64,000 nt of DNA from Pusillimonas sp. (GTDB lineage Bacteria > Pseudomonadota > Gammaproteobacteria > Burkholderiales > Burkholderiaceae_B). Of this stretch, positions 1 through 9,832 are shown piece by piece; the stretch's first letter is position 1, and each line of letters opens with the position of its first letter. The stretch lies in the NCBI RefSeq assembly GCF_029263785.1, contig NZ_JAJUFE010000005.1, positions 1 through 64,000 on the forward strand. Reading direction: 5' to 3'. The notes beneath the pieces were generated by a model, which saw nothing but the letters and a program-made list of their open reading frames with translations, made no database searches and had not been told where the DNA came from. A program made the translations under genes and the position numbers.

Positions 1-1458
<1,458 letters not shown>

Positions 1459-1498
1459 TAAATCCCGGAAGTGCAACCCGATAGGCCCAAGCGCTGGT

Positions 1499-1525
1499 GC
1501 CGGGGGCTAATCCCAAGCCCCCGGC
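1499..1525. terminator. GC-rich hairpin between convergent ligA and ppiC
   Basis: Perfect 10-bp inverted repeat (GCCGGGGGCT / AGCCCCCGGC) with a 7-base loop, 40 bases after the ligA stop. Neither strand has a T-run next to it, so it is a terminator-like or 3'-end stabilising hairpin rather than a textbook intrinsic terminator. Confidence 0.4.
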
Positions 1526-1635
1526 CATCCAACTGAACTACGACCTTATAACGATAACCGGTATCCAAACTGGCCGGCGCTGCAATTCAGCCCACCTGGC
1601 AAGACACCGGCACATCAGCCGACCTGACGTGACGG

Positions 1636-2412
1636 CTACTTGATGTCAGCCGACTTCATCATGTCTTGCTGAAACTGCACCAGCCTGTCCTGACGCAGCA
1701 TTTCTTCAATCTGTGGCTTCACATCGTCCAGCGCCGGGATCGAAACAGGGCGGCTGTCGTCAACCTGGATGACGTGCCAGCCAAACTGACTCTTGACCGG
1801 CTCGTCAGTCATCTGGCCCTTCTTGAGTTTTTCGACCGCCTGCGCAAACTCCGGCACATAATTGCTGCTGGGCGCCCAACCCAAGTCGCCGCCATTGGCT
1901 CCGCTACCCGGGTCGATCGAATCTTTCTTGGCAGCCGCTTCAAAGGTCGTCTTCTTGCTCTTTATCGCTGCGATGAGGTCCTTTGCCGCCTGCTCTTCCT
2001 GAACAAGAATGTGGCGGACCTTGAATTCCTGGCGACCTTCTTGCGACTTCTTGATCTCGTTATATTCCTTCTCGATGTCCGCGTCCGTCACCGGATGCTT
2101 CTTCAGATGGTCCGCCATCAGCGCACGAACCAGAATCCCCTGGCGCGCCAACTCGATTTCTTGCTTTACCGCTGCTTGCTTATCGATGCCGGCTTTTTCC
2201 GCTGCTTGCACCGCCACCGTGCGTCCGATCATTTCTTGCTTTACGCGTTCGCGAAGCTGAGGAGAATCTTGCGCGCCTTGCTCTACCAGGAGTGCTACGA
2301 AATCGTCCAGTTGCTTTTGAGTAATAGCCTTTCCATTGACGGTTGCAATGTTCTGGGCGTAGACGGGAAGTGCGATCGCGCAGCTGGCGACGAACAGGGT
2401 GAGTCGTTTCAT
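1636..2412 (-). CDS. Parvulin-type peptidyl-prolyl cis-trans isomerase (PpiC/PrsA-like), exported
   Basis: 258 residues. An N-terminal signal peptide (MKRLTLFVASCAIALPVYAQ) suggests periplasmic location. After it come an N-terminal helical chaperone region (about 25-125) and a rotamase/parvulin domain (about 135-225) with the typical VRHILV, GGDLGW and FGWHVIQV motifs. It probably assists folding of exported proteins by isomerising prolyl bonds. The ATG at 2412 was chosen because GAAGG lies a few bases upstream and the signal peptide starts there; the frame is open further upstream to 2562 but without a signal-like start. It is the last gene of the msrB-yciB-bolA-ppiC run, 28 bases after bolA. 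Confidence 0.92.
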   Translation of the reverse strand: MKRLTLFVASCAIALPVYAQNIATVNGKAITQKQLDDFVALLVEQGAQDSPQLRERVKQEMIGRTVAVQAAEKAGIDKQAAVKQEIELARQGILVRALMADHLKKHPVTDADIEKEYNEIKKSQEGRQEFKVRHILVQEEQAAKDLIAAIKSKKTTFEAAAKKDSIDPGSGANGGDLGWAPSSNYVPEFAQAVEKLKKGQMTDEPVKSQFGWHVIQVDDSRPVSIPALDDVKPQIEEMLRQDRLVQFQQDMMKSADIK

Positions 2413-2440
2413 GTGTACCTTCTTGCAGGAATTGTGCAGG

Positions 2441-2719
2441 TTAAGTTTTGCTGGTTTCGATGGCCAGAGCGTGGATGGGATGCGGGATAAGGTCTTGCAC
2501 GCGATCATACACGAGACGATGACGGGCGAGCGGACCGAGCCCCGCGAACTGAGGTGTAGCAATAATTACCCGGAAATGACTGGCACCATCGCGAGCACCT
2601 GCATGTCCCGCATGGAGATGCGACTCGTCCATGATTTCGAGCAAAGTCGGGTCAAGAGCCTGAAGGCGTTCGCGCAATAGAGCCGCCCGTTCCGTTGCAA
2701 TTGAGTGAGTTGTCGACAT
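2441..2719 (-). CDS. bolA: BolA family protein
   Basis: 92 residues, the usual BolA length, forming one BolA/KH-like domain with the conserved SHxHAGH-type segment (ESHLHAGHAGARDGASHF), including the histidines used for Fe-S co-ordination with monothiol glutaredoxins. The family works in iron-sulfur trafficking and, in enterobacteria, in cell-shape and stress regulation. Its ATG overlaps the yciB stop by one base (TGATG), so translation is probably coupled. No glutaredoxin gene is adjacent. Confidence 0.9.
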   Translation of the reverse strand: MSTTHSIATERAALLRERLQALDPTLLEIMDESHLHAGHAGARDGASHFRVIIATPQFAGLGPLARHRLVYDRVQDLIPHPIHALAIETSKT

Positions 2720-3294
2720 CAGTGATTTTCCTTCTTGCCGGGCAGTACCTGGGCCTGGTCAGTCTTGATATGACGCCCCAGCCAAAGCGATTGCGCGATG
2801 ACAAACACAATCATCAGCGCCATCAGCCCGAATACCTTGAAGTTGACCCATTGGGCTTCCGTGAACCGTCCGGAGAACGCCACGTACAGATTGAGCCCAC
2901 CCGAAACCACAAAGAACGCCGCCCAGCTCAAGTTGAGCCTGTCCCAGATGGCAGGTTCCAGGCTGATTTGCGAGCCCATGATCTTTTGCATCAGGTTGCG
3001 CCTGAATATCCATCGGCCACCGACAAGAATCGTGGCGAACAGCCAGTACAGCACCGTGGGCTTCCATTTGATGAACGCGTCGTTGTGCAGCAGTAATGTG
3101 GCGCCCCCGAACACGATGATGACCGTCAGATTGATCCAGTGTGTCGTTTCGATTGCTTTGCCACGCAGCTTGATCCAGAGGATTTGCCCGACACTTGCAG
3201 CCATCGCGACCGCTGTGGCCGTATAGATATCGTAGAACCTGAATGCTGCAAAAAACAGGATCAGCGGAAACAGGTCAAAGAGAAATTTCTTCAT
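2719..3294 (-). CDS. yciB: YciB/IspZ inner-membrane septation protein
   Basis: 191 residues with five or six hydrophobic helices and the family signature [10 protein letters not shown] near the N-terminus, plus WINLT and KPTVLYW in the middle. YciB (septation protein A) is an inner-membrane protein linked to envelope integrity and division; its biochemical activity is unknown. Start and stop overlap both neighbours: ATGA with the msrB stop and TGATG with the bolA start. This tight coupling indicates one transcript, msrB-yciB-bolA-ppiC. Confidence 0.92.
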   Translation of the reverse strand: MKKFLFDLFPLILFFAAFRFYDIYTATAVAMAASVGQILWIKLRGKAIETTHWINLTVIIVFGGATLLLHNDAFIKWKPTVLYWLFATILVGGRWIFRRNLMQKIMGSQISLEPAIWDRLNLSWAAFFVVSGGLNLYVAFSGRFTEAQWVNFKVFGLMALMIVFVIAQSLWLGRHIKTDQAQVLPGKKENH

Positions 3295-3689
3295 TCGGCG
3301 GGTTCGAAGTCAAGCGACACGGAATTGATGCAGTATCGCAGGCCGGTAGGAGGAGGGCCGTCGGGGAAGACGTGGCCCAGGTGAGCGTCACACACATTGC
3401 ACAGAACCTCGGTTCGCACCATGCCGTGAGACAAGTCTTGTTCTTCGCGAACCAGGGCGGGGTCGAGTGCCTCGAAATAACTTGGCCAGCCACAACCCGC
3501 GTCAAATTTTGTGTCGGAGGCAAATAAAGCGGTTCCGCAGCCCACACAACGATAGATGCCTTTTTGCGTTGTGTTCCAGTATCTGCCCGAAAAAGGCCGT
3601 TCCGTCCCCTTTTGTCGTGTGACGTAATATTCTTCGGGAGTCAGTTGAGCGCGCCATTCCGCGTCGGACTTACGTACTTTTTGCATCAC
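3291..3689 (-). CDS. msrB: Peptide-methionine (R)-S-oxide reductase MsrB
   Basis: 132 residues. It reduces the R-diastereomer of methionine sulfoxide in cytoplasmic proteins. Zinc ligands are visible as two CxxC pairs (Cys48/51 and Cys97/100), and the catalytic cysteine is Cys120 in RYCINS. Cys66 in the GCGWPS loop may act as resolving cysteine. It is the first gene of the minus-strand operon; its stop overlaps the yciB ATG (ATGA). A second methionine-sulfoxide repair system for the periplasm (msrPQ) lies at 26896-28479. Confidence 0.97.
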   Translation of the reverse strand: MMQKVRKSDAEWRAQLTPEEYYVTRQKGTERPFSGRYWNTTQKGIYRCVGCGTALFASDTKFDAGCGWPSYFEALDPALVREEQDLSHGMVRTEVLCNVCDAHLGHVFPDGPPPTGLRYCINSVSLDFEPAE

Positions 3690-3869
3690 TACACCTTATG
3701 CCGGACACCATGTCAAAGCTTTTACTATGTTAATCGACTTTGAAATCGAATGTCGGTTCCCGCCAGAGCGGGGTTGATGGTATAAGGTGGCCCCAATAAC
3801 AAGAAAAGGCGCCATATGCAGGGAATCCCCTAAAAGACTTTGCAATTTTTTGGCTCCATAATTCCAAGT

Positions 3870-3911
3870 TAGCACAAACCTGAAATGTATTTCAGGCTAA
3901 CAGTTGTGCTA
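3870..3911. promoter_or_regulatory. Nested inverted repeats upstream of livH (candidate operator or leader hairpin)
   Basis: An outer 8-bp inverted repeat (TAGCACAA at 3870-3877, TTGTGCTA at 3904-3911) encloses a perfect 18-bp palindrome (CCTGAAAT GT ATTTCAGG at 3879-3896). It ends 28 bases before the chosen livH ATG. It could be an operator for a dimeric regulator, or fold in RNA as one long stem. No T-run follows, so it is not an obvious attenuator. The regulator is not identifiable. Confidence 0.5.
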
Positions 3912-3939
3912 TCTAATCGACTTCATTAGTGTGGCAGGA

Positions 3940-4977
3940 ATGGATTCAACGATAATACTTATATTGCTCCAGGATGGCGTCCTGAACGGTGCCGTCTATG
4001 CACTGCTGGGGCTGGCCCTGGTGCTGGTTTTCCTGGTTACGCGGGTAATTTTCATTCCCCAGGGCGAGTTTGTCGCGTATGGGGCGCTTACCTTGGCCTT
4101 TCTGGTCAATGGCAAGGTGCCCGGCACCGTGGCGTTACTGCTGATAGTGGGTGTGGTCGTGTTTATTGCCGACCTCATTGCAGCGCTGCGCCATCGCGAA
4201 TGGAGCAGCCTGCCCAAGAAAGCCTTCTGGTCCCTGGCTTTACCCGTCGTTCTCTATTTCGTGGCGCCTTATATCGTCAGCACCGACACGCCGCTGTGGC
4301 TGAACGTGCTGTATGCGCTGGCATTGGTCATACCGCTGGGGCCCATGGTGTACCGCCTGGTGTACCAGCCAGTGGCTGAGGCCAGTGTCCTGGTGCTGCT
4401 GATCATTTCGGTGGCAGTGCATTTCGCCATGCTGGGACTGGGGCTGGTGTTCTTCGGTGCCGAAGGCTGGCGTACGCCTCCCTTCATGGAAGGCTCAATC
4501 GAGATGGGCGCCATTTCGTGGTCGGCGCAGACATTCTTCGTGCTGGCCACCTGCGCCGTGCTGATTATCGCCTTGTGGATCTTCTTTGGTCGTACGCTAT
4601 ATGGTCGCGCCCTGCGCGCCACCGCCGTCAACCGGCGCGGTGCCCGCCTGGTGGGCATCAGTACCAATATGTCGGGCAGCCTCACATTCACCCTGGCCGC
4701 CGCCATCGGTGCCTTGTCAGGCATGCTTATCTCGCCCGTTACCACCATTTACTACGATACGGGCTTTCTCATCGGTCTCAAGGGATTTGTAGCCGCCATC
4801 ATCGGCGGTCTGGGCAGCTATCCGCTGGCTGCCATCGGGGCCCTGTTCGTCGGCATTCTCGAGGCATTCTCGTCGTTCTGGGCTAGCGCCTATAAAGAGG
4901 TCATTGTGTTTACCCTGATCATTCCTGTATTACTGTGGCGCTCGTTCGGCACAACTCACGTTGACGACGAGGAGTAA
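3940..4977 (+). CDS. livH: Branched-chain amino acid ABC transporter permease LivH
   Basis: About 345 residues and strongly hydrophobic, with roughly 8-10 membrane helices. The [19 protein letters not shown] start and the RRGARLVGI / [12 protein letters not shown] segments are typical of LivH, one half of the transmembrane channel for high-affinity leucine/isoleucine/valine (or related) uptake. The frame is open to a TTG at 3904, but family N-termini begin close to MDSTII, so the ATG at 3940 is preferred; an AGGA lies unusually close to it. The next gene starts 3 bases after the stop. No substrate-binding protein gene is adjacent, so the substrate is inferred from family only. Confidence 0.93.
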   Translation: MDSTIILILLQDGVLNGAVYALLGLALVLVFLVTRVIFIPQGEFVAYGALTLAFLVNGKVPGTVALLLIVGVVVFIADLIAALRHREWSSLPKKAFWSLALPVVLYFVAPYIVSTDTPLWLNVLYALALVIPLGPMVYRLVYQPVAEASVLVLLIISVAVHFAMLGLGLVFFGAEGWRTPPFMEGSIEMGAISWSAQTFFVLATCAVLIIALWIFFGRTLYGRALRATAVNRRGARLVGISTNMSGSLTFTLAAAIGALSGMLISPVTTIYYDTGFLIGLKGFVAAIIGGLGSYPLAAIGALFVGILEAFSSFWASAYKEVIVFTLIIPVLLWRSFGTTHVDDEE

Positions 4978-4979
4978 TC

Positions 4980-6815
4980 ATGAACCGTATCATCCTGATC
5001 CTTTTTCTCATCGTCATGCTGGTGCTGCCGGCCTGGTCCGGCACACCTGAATTCTGGATTACCCAGCTCAATTACATCGGCCTGGCGGCCCTGGTCGTGT
5101 TGGGCCTGATCCTGCTGACCGGGGTAGGCGGCCTGACGTCCTTCGGGCAGGCGGCGTTCGTGGGTATCGGTGCCTATACCACTGCGTACCTCACCACGGC
5201 CTCCGGCTGGTCGCCCTGGCTGGCCCTGCTGGCCGGTCTGGTCATCACCTTCGTGGTGGCCTACGTGCTGGGTGCGATTACCCTGCGGCTGTCCGGGCAC
5301 TACCTGCCGCTGGGCACCATTGCCTGGTGTCTGTCACTGTACTACCTGTTCGGCAACCTCGAATTTCTGGGCCAGTACGACGGTATTGCAGGTATTCAGC
5401 CCATCAACTTCCTGGGCTTGTCCCTGCGTGACGGGCGCGATATTTATTATCTGATCTGGCTTGTTGTGTTGTTGTCCATGTGGGCAACGCGCAACCTGCT
5501 CGACTCCCGTCCGGGGCGCGCCATTCGCGCGCTGCGCAGCGGCGGCGGCATGGCCGAGTCATTCGGCGTGAACATGGCCTCGTACAAGGTCATCATCTTT
5601 GTCTATTCGGCCTTGCTGGCGTGTCTGTCGGGTTGGCTTTACGCCCACATGCAGCGCGCCGTCAGCCCCAGTCCCTTCGGACTGAACTACGGTATCGAGT
5701 ACCTGTTCATGGCGGTGGTCGGTGGAACCAGTGTGTGGGGCGCCATTGTGGGGTCTGGCCTTATCCTGACGCTCAAGGACCAGATTCAGAACGTGTTGCC
5801 CAAGGTCATCGATACCACGGCCAACTTCGAACTGGTGGTGTTCGGCATTCTCATGATTTTGGTGCTGCAGTATGCGCGCGACGGTGTCTGGCCCATCATC
5901 TCCTCAAAGTGGGCTGATATTACGGGTCAGTCCAAAGGCCGGCGCGCCGCATCGGCGCCGCCCGAAGCGCCCGCGCTGCCCCAGCGTCAACGCCCGGAGG
6001 CGGGCAAGCTGGTTCTCGAGGTCGACGCGGCACGCAAGGAGTTCGGAGGCCTGGTAGCGGTCAACGACATCAGCTTCACGCTCAAGGCCGGCGAGATCAT
6101 GGGTCTGATCGGCCCCAACGGGGCGGGCAAAAGCACCACGTTCAACCTGATCACCGGCGTGTTGCCGGCCACCAGCGGCAAGATCTCCTTCCTGGGTCAT
6201 CGTCTCGACAAAATGCCCTCGCGCGAAATTGCCAAGCTGGGCGTGGGGCGCACTTTTCAGCACGTGCAACTGCTGCCCACCATGACGGTTCTCGAAAACG
6301 TCGCCTTGGGGGCTCACCTGCGCGGCGAGGTCGGGGTGGTGCCGGCGGCGCTGCGTATCGAGCGTCGTACCGAAGCCGCCTTACTGCATGAAGCGGCAAA
6401 GCAATTGCAGCGTGTCGGCCTGGGCGACTATCTCTACGAACAGGCTGGCAACCTCGCGCTGGGTCAGCAGCGTATTCTGGAAATCGCTCGCGCACTTGCG
6501 GCGGATCCGGTGCTGCTGCTTCTGGACGAACCGGCGGCAGGCCTGCGCTACAAAGAAAAGCAAGAGCTTGCCGGCGTACTGGATCAACTCCGCAAAGAGG
6601 GCATGAGCATCCTGCTGGTCGAGCATGACATGGACTTTGTCATGAACCTCACGGATCACCTTGTGGTCATGGACTTCGGCACCAAGCTGGCCGAAGGCAC
6701 ACCCGCCGAGATTCAGCAAAACCCTGTCGTACTCGAAGCCTACCTTGGCGGCATCGACGACGACATCGAATTCGAAACACCCGAAACCCCAGCCACTGCA
6801 GGAGGTACAGCATGA
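4980..6815 (+). CDS. livM-livG: Fused LivM permease - LivG ATPase of branched-chain amino acid ABC transporter
   Basis: 611 residues. Residues 1 to about 310 are a LivM-type membrane permease ([13 protein letters not shown] and SGHYLPLGT motifs). A proline/alanine/arginine-rich linker (about 310-345) leads to a LivG-type ATPase. The ATPase has an intact Walker A (GPNGAGKST, residues 378-386), a family-typical LALGQQR signature and Walker B with D516-E517. E. coli has livM and livG as separate genes; here one polypeptide supplies both. It follows livH by 2 bases and overlaps livF by four (ATGA), so livH-livMG-livF is one operon. Confidence 0.95.
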   Translation: MNRIILILFLIVMLVLPAWSGTPEFWITQLNYIGLAALVVLGLILLTGVGGLTSFGQAAFVGIGAYTTAYLTTASGWSPWLALLAGLVITFVVAYVLGAITLRLSGHYLPLGTIAWCLSLYYLFGNLEFLGQYDGIAGIQPINFLGLSLRDGRDIYYLIWLVVLLSMWATRNLLDSRPGRAIRALRSGGGMAESFGVNMASYKVIIFVYSALLACLSGWLYAHMQRAVSPSPFGLNYGIEYLFMAVVGGTSVWGAIVGSGLILTLKDQIQNVLPKVIDTTANFELVVFGILMILVLQYARDGVWPIISSKWADITGQSKGRRAASAPPEAPALPQRQRPEAGKLVLEVDAARKEFGGLVAVNDISFTLKAGEIMGLIGPNGAGKSTTFNLITGVLPATSGKISFLGHRLDKMPSREIAKLGVGRTFQHVQLLPTMTVLENVALGAHLRGEVGVVPAALRIERRTEAALLHEAAKQLQRVGLGDYLYEQAGNLALGQQRILEIARALAADPVLLLLDEPAAGLRYKEKQELAGVLDQLRKEGMSILLVEHDMDFVMNLTDHLVVMDFGTKLAEGTPAEIQQNPVVLEAYLGGIDDDIEFETPETPATAGGTA

Positions 6816-7588
6816 GCACGGGCGCACAACAACCAGTGCTACAGGTCGAGAACCTGAGCACCCAATACGGCAAGGTCCACGCACTGCTCAATGCCAATAT
6901 CACGGTCGCACCGGGCAGCATTGTCACCGTTATCGGTGGCAACGGCGCGGGCAAGTCCACCATGCTCAACTCCATCATGGGCTCCTTGCCAGCGGCCGGC
7001 AGCAGCTCCGGTTCGGTCCTGTATCAGGGTCAGCAGGTCAGCGGCTGGAACGTCGAGCGCCGTGTCGGAGGCGGCATGTCGCTGGTGCCCGAACTGCGCG
7101 AGCTGTTCGGCAGCATGACCGTCGAAGACAACCTGCTGTTGGGCGGCTTTCGCCTGTATCGTGCGCGTCAGGCGGGCTGGAAAGACAAGCTGGATGAAGT
7201 CTTTGATATCTTTCCGCGCTTGCGCGAGCGGCGCCAGCAGCACGCCGGCACGCTGTCGGGCGGAGAGCGTCAAATGCTGGCGGTTGGCCGGGCTCTTATG
7301 GCACAACCCAAACTGCTGATGCTTGACGAGCCCAGCCTGGGGCTGGCTCCACGCATTGTGCGCGAGATCTTCCAGATCATCTCCCGGCTGCGCAGTATGG
7401 GGGTTTCCATCTTGCTGGTTGAGCAAAACGCGCGTGCCGCCTTGCAAGTGGCTGATTATGGCTACGTGCTTGAAACCGGCGAGGTCGTGCTTGAAGGGCC
7501 TGCCCAGGATCTGGCGCACAACCCTCGGGTTATCGAAAGTTATCTTGGGTTGGGCAATAAGGGCAAAGAGGCCGAATTGGCGTCTTAG
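6812..7588 (+). CDS. livF: Branched-chain amino acid ABC transporter ATPase LivF
   Basis: 258 residues, the second nucleotide-binding subunit. The nucleotide-binding motifs are intact: Walker A GGNGAGKST, a LivF-type VPE in place of a Q-loop glutamine, signature LSGGERQ, Walker B LLMLDEPSLGLAP and VEQN at the switch position, which is normal for LivF. It overlaps the fused livMG gene by ATGA and converges with the minus-strand ATPase gene, sharing four bases at the 3' ends. It pairs with the LivG domain to power uptake. Confidence 0.95.
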   Translation: MSTGAQQPVLQVENLSTQYGKVHALLNANITVAPGSIVTVIGGNGAGKSTMLNSIMGSLPAAGSSSGSVLYQGQQVSGWNVERRVGGGMSLVPELRELFGSMTVEDNLLLGGFRLYRARQAGWKDKLDEVFDIFPRLRERRQQHAGTLSGGERQMLAVGRALMAQPKLLMLDEPSLGLAPRIVREIFQIISRLRSMGVSILLVEQNARAALQVADYGYVLETGEVVLEGPAQDLAHNPRVIESYLGLGNKGKEAELAS

Positions 7589-8325
7589 TGCCCAAGCATG
7601 ACACCAAAGGTGTCGTATTTGTCGGCCAAGGAGTCTGAAGCGGCCTGGTCAATGACCAGGCCGTTTTGCATGACATAGAAGCGGTCGGCCAATGGACCGG
7701 GGAAATCGAGGTTCTGTTCGATGAGCAGCACTGTGTAACCCAGGCTGCGTAATTGCTCGAGCATGGTCGTCAGGCTTTGAACCATGACGGGTGCCAGACC
7801 GTCGGATATGTTGTCGAGCAGCAATAAATTGGCACCAGTACGCAGAATTCGTGCGATGGCGAGCATTTGCTGTTCGCCGCCCGACAAGCGGGTGCAAGGG
7901 AGATGGCGGCGTGGATACAACGACGGGATAAGTTCGTAAATTTCGGCAAGCGACATGCCGCCGCCCAGGGTGTCTTCGGCGCTTGATGGCAAAAGCAGGT
8001 TTTCTTCACATGAGAGCCCAGTGATGATGCCGCGACCGGCGCCGCAATAGCCGACTCCGAGGTGATGAATTTTATCGGCGGTGTGATGGATGGATTCGGT
8101 GCCGTGTATGCGTATCGATCCTTTGCGTCGGGAAGTTCTTCCCATGATGGTTTGCAGAAGTGCGTCGTGTCCGGAGCCGGCGCGTCCCATAAGCGCAACG
8201 ACTTGTCCGGCTTCGACCTGCAGGTCGACGCCACGCAGAACGTGTTGTTCGTCGTGCCAGGCGTGCAGACCTACGGTTTCGAGTGCGGGGACGTTGAAAG
8301 TCGCTGCCGCAGGGTGCTCTTTCAT
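7585..8325 (-). CDS. LivF-like ABC ATPase with degraded nucleotide-binding motifs
   Basis: 246 residues from the chosen ATG; a GTG at 8397 would add 24 more. Overall it resembles LivF. The Walker A is GRAGSGHD (from residue 47), with His53 in place of the ATP-binding lysine and Asp in place of Ser/Thr. Walker B reads LLLLDNIS (D171), with Asn in place of the catalytic glutamate, and the usual PEGR segment is GAGR. The LSGGEQQ signature (147-151) and IEQN switch remain. The frame is intact, so this is not a simple pseudogene. It may be a catalytically dead regulatory or half-site partner of LivF/LivG. No permease gene accompanies it. No good ribosome site is seen for either start. Confidence 0.8.
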   Translation of the reverse strand: MKEHPAAATFNVPALETVGLHAWHDEQHVLRGVDLQVEAGQVVALMGRAGSGHDALLQTIMGRTSRRKGSIRIHGTESIHHTADKIHHLGVGYCGAGRGIITGLSCEENLLLPSSAEDTLGGGMSLAEIYELIPSLYPRRHLPCTRLSGGEQQMLAIARILRTGANLLLLDNISDGLAPVMVQSLTTMLEQLRSLGYTVLLIEQNLDFPGPLADRFYVMQNGLVIDQAASDSLADKYDTFGVMLGH

Positions 8326-8459
8326 ATTATTGCTTGCTTTACATGACGCACGGATGTTTCGGATTCGCGCGTGTGCCGTGGACCGGTGCTTGGTCACTGC
8401 CAGGCGCTTGGGTTCAGCCTATTTACTCTAGTATGAAATTTAATTTTGGCGAGCACTAT

Positions 8460-8490
8460 GGGGGTTTTTCATAGGCTATGGAAAACCCCC
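8460..8490. terminator. 14-bp stem hairpin downstream of nth
   Basis: GGGGGTTTTTCATA pairs with TATGGAAAACCCCC (one G-T pair) around a 3-base loop. It lies 12 bases beyond the nth stop, between nth and the start of the ABC ATPase gene. No T-run follows on the minus strand, so it is a probable 3'-end hairpin but not a classical intrinsic terminator. Confidence 0.5.
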
Positions 8491-8501
8491 AGGCAAGCAC
8501 T

Positions 8502-9140
8502 TTATCGCGCTTGCGTCTTGTACTTGTAGTCGCAAAGGTCTGCAATTGCGCATTGCGGGCATTTTGGATTGCGGGCGACGCACACATAACGGCCGTGCAA
8601 AATTAGCCAATGGTGGGCGTCTTGCAAGAATTCCTTGGGAACGAACCGTTCGAGCTTGCGTTCGACCTCCAGGACGGATTTCCCCGGAGCGATTCCGGTT
8701 CGGTTCGAGACCCGAAAAATATGGGTGTCGACCGCGATGGCAGGGACGCCAAATGCAGTGTTGAGCACGACATTGGCTGTTTTGCGACCCACACCCGGCA
8801 AGGCCTCAAGCGCTTCGCGATCGCAGGGAACTTCGCCACCGTGCACGTCGAGCAATATCTGGCAGGTCTTGATGACGTTCTGCGCTTTTGTCTTATATAG
8901 CCCGATGGTCTTTATGTATTCAGTCAGGCGCTCAAGCCCCAGGTCAAGGATTCCTTGGGGTGTGCCGTGTTCGGGGAAGAACTTGGCGGTTGCAAGGTTG
9001 ACGGACCGGTCTGTGGCCTGCGCCGACAATATTACGGCTATCAGTAATTGAAAGGTTGTTTCGTACTCGAGTTCCGTGTTGGGAGAGGGGTTTGCTGCGC
9101 GGAAGCGTTCGAAGATTTCCTGGCGTTTCTGTTTATTCAT
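8502..9140 (-). CDS. nth: Endonuclease III (DNA glycosylase/AP lyase)
   Basis: 212 residues. It removes oxidised pyrimidines from DNA and cleaves the abasic site. The helix-hairpin-helix LPGVGRKTA contains catalytic Lys120; Asp138 lies in VDTH. The C-terminal [4Fe-4S] loop has Cys187, Cys194, Cys197 and Cys203, the same positions as in the E. coli enzyme. It starts 3 bases after the rnfB-like stop, so the two are co-transcribed, as in many betaproteobacteria. Confidence 0.98.
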   Translation of the reverse strand: MNKQKRQEIFERFRAANPSPNTELEYETTFQLLIAVILSAQATDRSVNLATAKFFPEHGTPQGILDLGLERLTEYIKTIGLYKTKAQNVIKTCQILLDVHGGEVPCDREALEALPGVGRKTANVVLNTAFGVPAIAVDTHIFRVSNRTGIAPGKSVLEVERKLERFVPKEFLQDAHHWLILHGRYVCVARNPKCPQCAIADLCDYKYKTQAR

Positions 9141-9143
9141 GGG

Positions 9144-9773
9144 TCAGACAGAGGCGCGACGAGCCCTTGCGCGGGCAAGGGCGTCGGCGATTATTTTTTT
9201 CTTGGTGGTGGCATCGTGACTGGCTGCCTGGCTGAGACCGGCCTTGTTGGCAAGGGTGCGCGCTGCCAGAGATGACGATTCCTGATGCACGGCCTGAAGC
9301 CGCTTTTGCCGGGCCTGATGGTTGATGCGTGCCTGCTCGGCATGCGTTTTGGTCCACTCGTATCCGGCCGGCCGCATTTCGATGCAATCGACCGGACAGG
9401 GAGGAACGCATAGCCCGCAGCCCGTGCACTGATCCCCGATCACCGTGTGCATCAGCTTGTTTGCGCCCACAATGGCGTCGACAGGGCAAGCTTGTATGCA
9501 CAGCGTGCACCCAATGCAATGGGATTCGTCGATATGGGCAAGTTTCAGTTCCTGCGGCTGTCCGCAACTGGTGTCCAGAGGTAGTTCCGGGCGCGACAAT
9601 AACTGCGCCAGGGCCGCGACGCCCTGCTGACCCCCGGGTGGACAGCGGTTGATGGCTTCGCCTTCGTTGGCGATCGCTTCCGCATAGGGCCGGCACCCCT
9701 CATAGCCGCATTGCGTGCATTGGGTCTGAGGCAAAATGGCATCGATCTTGTCGACAATGGCGGAGGGGGTCAT
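9144..9773 (-). CDS. rnfB: RnfB-like iron-sulfur electron-transfer protein without membrane anchor
   Basis: 209 residues. An N-terminal Fe-S domain (CTQCGYEGC ... NRCPPGG) is followed by two ferredoxin-type clusters ([14 protein letters not shown] and [14 protein letters not shown]) and an Ala/Arg/Lys-rich tail of about 70 residues. Enterobacterial RnfB/RsxB begins with a hydrophobic membrane segment; here the protein opens directly with [19 protein letters not shown]. The ATG at 9773 was preferred over a GTG at 9815 by comparison with family N-termini; neither has a strong ribosome site. No rnfA, C, D, G or E gene is in the window, so it may be a free electron carrier, possibly supporting the Fe-S enzyme Nth next door. 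Confidence 0.87.
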   Translation of the reverse strand: MTPSAIVDKIDAILPQTQCTQCGYEGCRPYAEAIANEGEAINRCPPGGQQGVAALAQLLSRPELPLDTSCGQPQELKLAHIDESHCIGCTLCIQACPVDAIVGANKLMHTVIGDQCTGCGLCVPPCPVDCIEMRPAGYEWTKTHAEQARINHQARQKRLQAVHQESSSLAARTLANKAGLSQAASHDATTKKKIIADALARARARRASV

Positions 9774-9832
9774 TGCAAAAGCGGGGCGCTTGGCCCCCGG
9801 GATAGCACTGCGCACTGCGCAGAAAACGGAAG

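Noticed and set aside
1666-2490. 274-codon open frame on the plus strand opposite ppiC
   Set aside because: It lies wholly antisense to a clearly recognised isomerase and shows no domain-like sequence; GC-skewed codons leave long antisense frames.
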